DNA of 64,000 nt from Tritrichomonas musculus (Eukaryota > Parabasalia > Tritrichomonadida > Tritrichomonadidae), in assembly GCA_039105265.1 (NCBI GenBank), contig JAPFFF010000052.1:806001-870000 (forward strand), in the 5' to 3' direction. The position numbers and the translations under genes were made by a program. Shown here in pieces: positions 20,440-28,355 of this stretch (positions are counted from its first letter, which is position 1; each line of letters starts with the position of its first letter). Below the pieces are notes generated by a model. That model had not been told where the DNA came from. It was given only the letters and a program-made list of their open reading frames with translations, and did not search any database.

Positions 20440-20790
20440 ATGAAAATAAATGATACAATCATTGATTTATGGCTTAATGTAGTCATAAATGATGTCATTA
20501 GCAAAAATGCTATTTACGATCATATTTTCGACATCGTTTTCGATTTATATGATGAAATAACTAATGATAAAGAAATAAATCAGGAATGTTGCCAAAAATT
20601 AATTGCCATATGCGAGGAAACATTTGAAGTTAAAGTTAATGAATATGTTGATTTAATAAATGAAGGATTAACAGAAGATATCAAGAAAAATGATTTCAAG
20701 CTTGATTCATTCATGTCCCAAAAAGCATATTCATTAATACCAATAATTAAAAACTATTTAATCGAAAATTATGAAATTTTCTCGAAATAG
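20440..20790 (+). CDS. Polinton small acidic helical protein, 116 aa
   Basis: The frame begins 27 bp after the previous stop with CCTAATATAAATG. The product is acidic and predicted helical throughout, with no recognisable motif. The tight same-strand packing between capsid-region genes supports it as a real gene. The stop is followed by a sequence resembling the end of the previous gene (AGACCCAGACGA and TTTTAAATTTATA), suggesting a local 3'-end duplication. Confidence 0.55.
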   Translation: MKINDTIIDLWLNVVINDVISKNAIYDHIFDIVFDLYDEITNDKEINQECCQKLIAICEETFEVKVNEYVDLINEGLTEDIKKNDFKLDSFMSQKAYSLIPIIKNYLIENYEIFSK

Positions 20791-20872
20791 ACCCAGACGA
20801 ATTCTAAAAGAATTCTGCAGCCAAAGGCTACATGTTTTAAATTTATAGATTTTTATTTTTATCAAATCATAA

Positions 20873-21214
20873 ATGCATAAAACAACCAAAACTTACTTTA
20901 TCACTCGTGACTATGAAAATAAATTTCCTCCTGAGTTCGTTAATTCTCGCAATGATAAATATATTTCATTTCAATATTGCCGTGCTACATGTGATGGATA
21001 TTTAGATGGTGAAACCGAACTTCACGCGTCATTTGTCCCACGTGATGAATACTGTGATTCTCTCGTTTGGTATGCTAATTTAACGCCTCCAGATGACAAC
21101 AGAAAATATAAATATACATTAAACCATGATAGATTTAAAGTATGGTTCACTGATGCAAAAGGTAATGAAATAATACCTGATAACTTCACCCTTTTCCTTA
21201 AATTTGAATATTGA
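20873..21214 (+). CDS. Polinton beta-rich protein, 113 aa
   Basis: The product is dominated by short strands (ISFQYCRATCDGYLDGETEL, then KVWFTDAKGNEI and FTLFLKFEY), as in small jelly-roll or penton-related proteins. It is smaller than the minor capsid proteins described for other Polintons, so I give this only as a possibility. It lies directly between the capsid cluster and the fibre-like gene, which also suits a vertex or adaptor role. Confidence 0.55.
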   Translation: MHKTTKTYFITRDYENKFPPEFVNSRNDKYISFQYCRATCDGYLDGETELHASFVPRDEYCDSLVWYANLTPPDDNRKYKYTLNHDRFKVWFTDAKGNEIIPDNFTLFLKFEY

Positions 21215-21283
21215 TTTTATATAATAAAATCTCTAAACTTCGTATATTAAAAATATTTATTTTTATAATTAATAAATTAATAA

Positions 21284-24200
21284 ATGACTGCAATAATTAC
21301 AAAACAAAATGCAAAAGATGGAGCATTCACTGGTGGAGGAGGTGGTAGTTCTGATAAAGATTCAGAATTTAAAAACATTCATGTTCACAATGATGCCACT
21401 ATTGATGGAGACATAATAATGACTTCAACAAATCCTCAAAGTTTAACATTAAGACTTGCTGATATTGACGCATCAGTTTCTTCATACAATCAACAAACCA
21501 TGAAATTTACGGATGAATTAAACAATCATGAATCAAGAATTACAACATTAGAAGATAAACAAGATGGTGATGATGGTGACTTTTCATTTGAAGATGGTAT
21601 ATATGATTTCATCATTACTTCAGATAAATTAACCGAAAATTTAGATCAACCAGATTTAAATTCGTTATCAATCAAAACTGAATTTGGTGAATATATCGGT
21701 GATGTTTTCGAAATAGAATTACCTGCATATATGAAATTACCAAAAGCAATTATAACTAAAACTTCTAAAGAAAACATGTTTAAAAACCCTATTGTTAACA
21801 TTTCAAATGGAAATTATGAGTTGGTTTATCAAGAAGATGACGTTGGAGCAAAAATATATATGTCAAATAAAAAAGGTGATACACCATTAAATTTATATAC
21901 ATCTGGATTTATGAAAATCAATTATATCGCAAATCAAAAAACAAATGTTAGTTGTGACAAAGCTAATGATTCAAATAAATTAATAAATCTTAAGTGTAAT
22001 ACAATAGATGCGGACAATTGCTTTAAATTATATCGTTCTCCATTACCAGACTTCTATGAAATGAAAGCTTACGGTGTAATAGATGATAAAACAAATCCTT
22101 TATATTATGCTGATTGGGGATATATTCCTGGTACTCCTGAATTTGAAGCATTAATTGAAGGTCAAACTTTTGAGTTTCACGATGAAGCATTCGGTACTGA
22201 TTACAAAATGACTAAACAAGGTAATGAATGGGTAGGTACTAATTATAGTTTCAATATACCCCTGAAATTAACACGTAAAAATCCTGGTTCTCATGAAGTA
22301 GCCTTTATATGTATTGCTAAAAATGAAGCCAATAAAAAAGTATTACACACTTTCGCTGGTTATGATAATCAAGGAAACCCATTTGAGTTATTAGTTAATA
22401 AAGGAATGTTAGCACCTAAAGATAACTGTAAAATTCAAACATATAAAGAAGATAATGACGCATGGAGGGTTTACATTTACCCCGTCAAAGATTTTGCTAA
22501 TTGTACATATTCAGCAACTTTGAACATAAATAATAAAACTTATGACTTCATTGTTGACTTCGAATATAAATCTTCAGGATTAAATAACTACAAACTACAA
22601 TCCGACAATTATTTTGAATTACTTGAATATCATTATACTTCACCTTTGCAAGTCGGAAATCCTCCATATGGTTTAATATTATATATGCCAAAAGATGATG
22701 AATTAATTTATACAATTGCTGATGTAAGTTATGAAAAAGGAATGAATACATTTGAATTCTTAGCTAATACTGGTTATTATACTGTTTCACCACGACCTGA
22801 AGCATGCACAACATTATATACAAACTTTAACATTCAAACTTCAGGTGTAGTCATAGGTGAGAACATTGAATCCCACGTTTTCGTTTTAAATTCATTAGGA
22901 AATACAGTTGATATTGCGGTTAATCAAATATCAGCACTTCAAAATTATTGTGCAAAGTTAGAGAAAGAAATTAATGATATGAAAAATAAAACAAATTGGT
23001 TTGATGTAGTTATGGATGTCGTACAAATTAGTAACTTTTGTTTTAACTTTGGCGGATTAATGAAAGTTGGTGCTGAAGGTATATTTGGTGCATTAAAATT
23101 AGCGTTTAGTAAAAATGCTGGATCAACTGTTAAAGAAGTTGCATATGTTGATGAAATAATTGATGATGGATTAGTATTAGCACCTCACGAAGTAGTTGAA
23201 GAAAAACCATATGTTGAAACAGAAATTATAATTCCTGATGAAAGATTATGTTTTAAATATTACTGTGAACATATTGAAACTAATTATAAAATTGAAGTTT
23301 CATTTATGGTTGATGATATTGGCGAGATGTACCGAATTTACGAATATGAGTATAAGGAAAATGGAATTATTGAATGTTTGAACTCAGATGTTACAGATAT
23401 TTCAGCTATTAATTGCGAATTAGTTTATGAATTTCCATATCTTTTAATTTATGGAACAATTCAACCATCATTTGTTAAAGTCAAATACACCCCAGCAGCC
23501 AAAAATGATAATGAATTATTATTAGGTGAAATATTAACTAATAACCAATTATTAACAGCATCAGCAACTAAAAAATTGATTGAAAACCATAAAGTTCAAT
23601 TAAATGAATCATTCACGAATAAATTAAGTGAAACATTAAATAATTATGCAACTTTTCGATATGTTCAAGACAATTATCCGTCGTACGCATATTTAAACGC
23701 AAACTTTAAAAATAACAATCAATTAACAAATATATTAAATGCTTATGCATTAAAAACAGAATTAGCTGAAGCAATCCCAACAATACCAAATGATTTAGTC
23801 AATAATGAAACATTAACAAATGCATTAAATGCTTATGTATTAAAAACAGAATTAGCTGAAGCAATCCCAACAATCCCAAATGATTTAGTTAATGAATCTG
23901 CACTGAGTACTGCATTGACAACAGCTTTGGAACCATATGCGAAGACTCAGGACTTGCCAGATATGACCAAGTATGCACTCGCTGAAGATATCCCTGAGAT
24001 ACCCATAGATTTGGTTAATGAATCTGCGTTGAGTACTACGTTGAACGATTATGCTTTGACAACAGATATGACCCGTGCTATTGAGCAAGTAAAAAGTGAA
24101 ATTCCAGAAATTATTGAGGGGCAAACAACTATTCAATTCAAAATTGAAAATAATACAATTCCTGATTTGGAATACGACACATATCATGAAATGATTGAGC

Positions 24201-25414
24201 AATATGGGCTGGATATTGTCTCATCAAACAATTTTTATACGGGTCATTATGTTCACGTAGATTATTCGTACAATGACGATCAACCCTCTCAGATAATGCG
24301 TATGGAAGGAAGTGGTTCTAGTCTTTGGTTTCTGTATGACTGCCATGAATTAATAAATCCAGGAACTGGTGATACACCAGAAATATTATCATGCTCAATA
24401 ACCAAAAATATCGAACCAACAGACAAAAACGCTTTTTCGTCAAGATATGTGTCGAATACTTTTGCTTTGAAAACGGATATCCCTGAGATACCCACAGATT
24501 TGGTTAATGAATCTGCATTGGCAACAGCTTTGGAACCGTACGCGAAGCTTGCGAACTTAAGTGAGTATGCTAAAACCAAGGACTTGCCAGATATGACCCA
24601 ATATGAAACAAAAACAACAGCAGAAGGTAAATATGCATTGAAAGCAGATATATCAAAAGAGTATTTCACTGATAGTAGTGGAGAGGTTTATATCAAAGAC
24701 CCAAACAACATTCTGACATTGGGTGGAGCAAATCAGACATGTAGTGATGCACCTCTCATGGTCATGAAACCAAATCATTCTCGAAATACAAGAATATTGA
24801 GCATTGGCAATCAACTTGATAGTTCGAAGGAAAGATGGTTAGATTTTGATATTAATGTAAAAAGTGATGAAGCGACCATCAAATACAATGAAATAACAGC
24901 ATTGAAAATTACTCAATCAAAAGTTTGTATTATGAATGCATATGATATGGACGGCAATGCCTATGCTAAAATCAATTCCAACACAACTATTACTCATTAC
25001 TGTCCAATTGAGGAATCAATGAATTCAATAAATGATTTTGTAATTGGTGCACCAGTATATATGACAGGTAAGGTTTACAAACAAGTTAAGAATGAATGGA
25101 TACCATCAACTGAAAATGACACAACGGATTGTATTTGTTCAGTAAAGACTAATGGCAGATGGAATGAGTATGTTGGAATTTGTGTTAAGATTGATGAAGT
25201 TAATAAATGTGTAACATTTGCTTCAGGTGGTGATTATTTAGTTAAAGTTACAGATACATCATGTTATGGAGTTGGTGATGAAGTATTCATTGATGAAGGT
25301 GAATTGAAAACTCTTACTGGTCAAACAGCAATTACATCAAAAATACACAGAACAACGGTGGGGGTGATTACTGCAAAAATAAATGATACAATGTTATCTG
25401 TATTTAAAACATAA
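21284..25414 (+). CDS. Long fibre-like Polinton protein, 1376 aa
   Basis: The N-terminus has a Gly/Ser linker, the HVHNDATIDGDIIM motif common in phage and virus fibres, and a coiled coil (DELNNHESRITTLEDKQ). The middle ~600 residues are beta-rich, with a hydrophobic segment near residues 570-610. From about residue 780 to 1120 there are repeated units of the type LKTELAEAIPTIPNDLVN and ESALSTALTTALEPYAKTQD, typical of trimeric shaft repeats. The distal ~270 residues (from YFTDSSGEVYIKD) form a separate beta-rich head. The logical role is host attachment on the particle surface. Leucine codon choice changes abruptly near 23890, from mainly TTA to TTG and CTG, suggesting that the distal part has a different origin. 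Confidence 0.75.
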   Translation: MTAIITKQNAKDGAFTGGGGGSSDKDSEFKNIHVHNDATIDGDIIMTSTNPQSLTLRLADIDASVSSYNQQTMKFTDELNNHESRITTLEDKQDGDDGDFSFEDGIYDFIITSDKLTENLDQPDLNSLSIKTEFGEYIGDVFEIELPAYMKLPKAIITKTSKENMFKNPIVNISNGNYELVYQEDDVGAKIYMSNKKGDTPLNLYTSGFMKINYIANQKTNVSCDKANDSNKLINLKCNTIDADNCFKLYRSPLPDFYEMKAYGVIDDKTNPLYYADWGYIPGTPEFEALIEGQTFEFHDEAFGTDYKMTKQGNEWVGTNYSFNIPLKLTRKNPGSHEVAFICIAKNEANKKVLHTFAGYDNQGNPFELLVNKGMLAPKDNCKIQTYKEDNDAWRVYIYPVKDFANCTYSATLNINNKTYDFIVDFEYKSSGLNNYKLQSDNYFELLEYHYTSPLQVGNPPYGLILYMPKDDELIYTIADVSYEKGMNTFEFLANTGYYTVSPRPEACTTLYTNFNIQTSGVVIGENIESHVFVLNSLGNTVDIAVNQISALQNYCAKLEKEINDMKNKTNWFDVVMDVVQISNFCFNFGGLMKVGAEGIFGALKLAFSKNAGSTVKEVAYVDEIIDDGLVLAPHEVVEEKPYVETEIIIPDERLCFKYYCEHIETNYKIEVSFMVDDIGEMYRIYEYEYKENGIIECLNSDVTDISAINCELVYEFPYLLIYGTIQPSFVKVKYTPAAKNDNELLLGEILTNNQLLTASATKKLIENHKVQLNESFTNKLSETLNNYATFRYVQDNYPSYAYLNANFKNNNQLTNILNAYALKTELAEAIPTIPNDLVNNETLTNALNAYVLKTELAEAIPTIPNDLVNESALSTALTTALEPYAKTQDLPDMTKYALAEDIPEIPIDLVNESALSTTLNDYALTTDMTRAIEQVKSEIPEIIEGQTTIQFKIENNTIPDLEYDTYHEMIEQYGLDIVSSNNFYTGHYVHVDYSYNDDQPSQIMRMEGSGSSLWFLYDCHELINPGTGDTPEILSCSITKNIEPTDKNAFSSRYVSNTFALKTDIPEIPTDLVNESALATALEPYAKLANLSEYAKTKDLPDMTQYETKTTAEGKYALKADISKEYFTDSSGEVYIKDPNNILTLGGANQTCSDAPLMVMKPNHSRNTRILSIGNQLDSSKERWLDFDINVKSDEATIKYNEITALKITQSKVCIMNAYDMDGNAYAKINSNTTITHYCPIEESMNSINDFVIGAPVYMTGKVYKQVKNEWIPSTENDTTDCICSVKTNGRWNEYVGICVKIDEVNKCVTFASGGDYLVKVTDTSCYGVGDEVFIDEGELKTLTGQTAITSKIHRTTVGVITAKINDTMLSVFKT

Positions 25415-26083
25415 TTAACATACCATTTTCAAACTAATTCCATATTTCACAAATTCACTATAAATGTTATTGTAATCATATTTTAACTCACTAGTTTTAC
25501 CATCTTTAGTAATCAATATTTTTGAAACATAAATGATTTTGTTTGATTTTGCGGTACATCCACTACATCCAATATCTTCATTAAGTACTAAATCAACTTT
25601 CTCACAATCAGTTAATAACTTTATCATGTTCATTAATAACTTACTTTCGCAAACAACGTAAGCATTTATTTTTAACGGGTTTAATTCATACATTTCAACT
25701 AACATTTGTAGAAATTGGTTTTTCTTTTCTAAATCCTCAATTTCATTTCCTAAATCTGCAATACCTCTGTCTCGAGTTAATGGGAAATGGACTTCGTCCT
25801 GGCTGAAAGCCTTGCTGTTTGTTGGAGGTTGAGATTGATAGTTCAAATCCTCCGTCGTCGGAATATATAAAGTTTGACCAACCGGTGGAATATCCGAAGG
25901 TTGGTTCACTTGAGTAAAATTTACGTTTGGATTAAGAGGTTGAACATTAGGATATAACGGAACTGTTTGAGGTCGTGACTTAGTTGATGGTTTAATGTTA
26001 ATGTTAACATTTGTGTTTTGTTCTTGCTTAATAGTATTATCTGTCTCACTACTTAATATTCTTGCTTGTCTTAATGCACACAT
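25415..26083 (-). CDS. Polinton protein with Pro/Asn-rich linker, 222 aa
   Basis: The N-terminal half is disordered and rich in Pro, Asn, Gln and Thr (PQTVPLYPNVQPLNPNVNF). A short coiled coil (NEIEDLEKKNQFLQMLVEMY) follows, then a globular alpha/beta C-terminal domain of about 90 residues with a GCSGC pair near residue 173. I do not recognise the family. It is convergent with the fibre gene, the two stops being separated by no spare bases. A GTCCTGG..AAAGCCTT palindrome near 25797 lies in the linker coding region. Confidence 0.6.
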   Translation of the reverse strand: MCALRQARILSSETDNTIKQEQNTNVNINIKPSTKSRPQTVPLYPNVQPLNPNVNFTQVNQPSDIPPVGQTLYIPTTEDLNYQSQPPTNSKAFSQDEVHFPLTRDRGIADLGNEIEDLEKKNQFLQMLVEMYELNPLKINAYVVCESKLLMNMIKLLTDCEKVDLVLNEDIGCSGCTAKSNKIIYVSKILITKDGKTSELKYDYNNIYSEFVKYGISLKMVC

Positions 26084-26160
26084 TTAGTTTTAAATAAAAA
26101 TATTAAATCATAATTTTTAATTTAATATTAAAAAGAATTTTCAATTCGAGAACTTCGTTC

Positions 26161-26412
26161 ATGGCTTTTGGTAGTTGGTTTAAAAAATTAGCTGGTAAAG
26201 TTAAAGAAGCAGCTAAAGATTTCGCTGATGGCTTCAAATTTGGATGGAATAAAACAAAATCAATAATGGAAAAGTTACCTGTTGTTGGTAATGTTGCAAA
26301 AATATTACCTAAATTTGATAATTCAAATAATCCAGCAATTGAATATTTCGGTAGTGATGGGTTCTATGGACGTAGTCCTGGGCAAAGCCTTGTTAAAGAT
26401 AAAGGTTCTTAA
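26161..26412 (+). CDS. Second MAFGSWFK-type small Polinton protein, 83 aa
   Basis: The product starts MAFGSWFKKLAGKVKEAAKD, nearly the same as the start of the minus-strand gene ending at 17666, and likewise forms a basic amphipathic helix. The C-terminal part differs and includes a GRSPGQSLVKD stretch encoded by an inserted GGGCAAAGCC palindrome. The two proteins are probably paralogues with a shared membrane- or capsid-binding N-terminus. Confidence 0.6.
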   Translation: MAFGSWFKKLAGKVKEAAKDFADGFKFGWNKTKSIMEKLPVVGNVAKILPKFDNSNNPAIEYFGSDGFYGRSPGQSLVKDKGS

Positions 26413-26623
26413 CAGCTCTATTTAATAATTGTCTTACTTTCATACACTGATCATATTTATTTTGAATTCTTCGACGACTAAGTTTTCCTTTCTCCGTTGT
26501 TGGTTCAGGTTGACTTAATACTTTTCTATAATATTGAAGACGTGAATTTATGAGTTTCAACGTTGGAGTAGCGAATGTTTTACGTTCATGACGTTGTTTA
26601 AGAGGTGGTAAGGCTTGAGACAT
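26393..26623 (-). CDS. Small very basic Polinton protein, 76 aa
   Basis: The 76-aa product is strongly basic (KQRHERKTF, KLSRRRIQNKYDQCMKVRQL) and helical, suggesting nucleic-acid binding, for example a DNA-condensing virion protein. It overlaps the 3' end of the convergent gene by 20 bp. No family was recognised. Confidence 0.55.
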   Translation of the reverse strand: MSQALPPLKQRHERKTFATPTLKLINSRLQYYRKVLSQPEPTTEKGKLSRRRIQNKYDQCMKVRQLLNRAVKNLYL

Positions 26624-26723
26624 ATTTTTATTATGTGATAAAAAATTTAATTTATGAAAAATAAACTAAATAATTATTTTTGCATTCATGAAATCATCAA
26701 ATATCTTTAATTTAATTTAAATC

Positions 26724-28355
26724 ATGACGGAAACATTATTTAATAACACAGATGGAATAATTTCATATGTGACAAGTAAGATAGAAAAGTATGAACCGAA
26801 TAGATTTGAGGAACAAGTGAAATATTATATAAATCATTATTGTGAAAAATATTTGAAAGTGAAAATTCCAGCTCAACATATAAACAATTTCTATATAATT
26901 CATTACTTTACCATTCGTGATATAGTAAAGGATGAAGAACATAGACGTGAAGTAGAAATGGAACGTGTACGAATGGTAGATTATGAAGAAGCAGTGAGAA
27001 TAGCAAGAGAGGATTTAATGAGTAAAGTTTATAAAAACCAAAATAAAACTAGTGAAAGTGCGGCATATAATTTAGTATCATTTCGACCATTACTTGATGA
27101 AGACAAACAGAAAATATATTTGGAGTATAAGAAAGCATGGGATGAAGCACACCCAAAGAAAGAAAAGCCCAAGGAGAAATCATTTAAGGAAAGGTTGGAT
27201 GAATACGTAATTTTACATAATGGAGATAATGAACTTTTAACATTTGAGGATTTTGAAAAGTTGACAGCAGGATGGAAGAAGAGAGGTAAAAAATCTTTAG
27301 AATCATGGTATAAAGAATATCAGGATAAATATTTTCAACAACCAGGGGCAACGATAGAAATACCAAATGTAGAATTAACGGGATTATTTGGATTTAAAGG
27401 TAAAGAAAAAATTAAAGCTTTAAAACTACTTAATCCAGAACTGAAAGAAGAAAAGAGAAAAATACCTTCATCATTTCCGTTAAAAGAAAATATAAAACGT
27501 TTTCAATTACATAGAGTTGCAGAAAGAAACACATGGATGATTGATTTAATGGAAATATATATTAAGAAAAAACAACCGTTAAAATATTTAATTGCAATTA
27601 ATGTGAACACTAAATATTTATATGCACAAATTTTGAATGTGATGATATCAAAAACAGAATTTAGTAAAGATGAATTAAAAGCGACAATGTCATATTTACG
27701 AGCATTACAAAAATTAATTGATAAAGGAATGAAGGTGGAACATTTAATTGGCGATGGTGAAGGTGCGTTTAATTCAAAATTGGCGCGTGAATCATTTTAT
27801 AATTCACGAGGAATTGATTTTAAACCAGTAGCTAGACAACCTAAAGGTGCTTATCCTGATTTTATGAAATATGAACAGAAGAAAGCAAAGAAAACAGAAC
27901 CTTTACATTCAAGTTTAGGAATTGTTGATAGAGTAATTAGAACCATTAGAGATATGGCGTATAATATGAATATTGGTATTATTAATCCTGAAGTAATGGA
28001 TGAAATCGTAAATCAATACAATAATGCACCACATAGAGGATTGAGTAAATGGGCAGGCTTTAGTGTAACGCCAAAAATGGTAAATGATGACCCAGAACTT
28101 GAAAATTATATTGTGAGGAGAATATTACAAGCTAATTGGGAAATTAAAAATAACGTTGAATTTAATATTAATGATGGCGTAAATGTTAAAGTTTATAATA
28201 TGACTGATAACAAAATGAAAAGAAGGTCAGTGATAAGACCAGGAGAGTTTAAAGTTATTGGTAAAGAAAATGGATTATTTAAAGTTGAAGGAAAACTTAA
28301 CGGTGTAAGTGGTGAACCTCAATTATTACCAAGATATTTATTAGATCCTATTTAA
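26724..28355 (+). CDS. Polinton integrase (retroviral-type, RVE core)
   Basis: The 543-aa product has a long helical N-terminal region and then an integrase core of RNase-H fold. The first acidic strand is TWMIDLMEIYI near residue 271, the second is VEHLIGDGEGAFNS near 343, and the following LHSSLGIVDRVIRTIRDM helix begins near residue 395. A NQYNNAPHRGL block, typical of RVE integrases, comes after it. The last ~70 residues form a small beta domain (NVKVYNMTDNKMKRR, FKVIGKENGLFKV) like the SH3/chromo-type tail. It would insert the element and create the 5-bp target duplication seen at the ends. It converges with the polymerase gene, the two overlapping by 4 bp. Confidence 0.88.
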   Translation: MTETLFNNTDGIISYVTSKIEKYEPNRFEEQVKYYINHYCEKYLKVKIPAQHINNFYIIHYFTIRDIVKDEEHRREVEMERVRMVDYEEAVRIAREDLMSKVYKNQNKTSESAAYNLVSFRPLLDEDKQKIYLEYKKAWDEAHPKKEKPKEKSFKERLDEYVILHNGDNELLTFEDFEKLTAGWKKRGKKSLESWYKEYQDKYFQQPGATIEIPNVELTGLFGFKGKEKIKALKLLNPELKEEKRKIPSSFPLKENIKRFQLHRVAERNTWMIDLMEIYIKKKQPLKYLIAINVNTKYLYAQILNVMISKTEFSKDELKATMSYLRALQKLIDKGMKVEHLIGDGEGAFNSKLARESFYNSRGIDFKPVARQPKGAYPDFMKYEQKKAKKTEPLHSSLGIVDRVIRTIRDMAYNMNIGIINPEVMDEIVNQYNNAPHRGLSKWAGFSVTPKMVNDDPELENYIVRRILQANWEIKNNVEFNINDGVNVKVYNMTDNKMKRRSVIRPGEFKVIGKENGLFKVEGKLNGVSGEPQLLPRYLLDPI

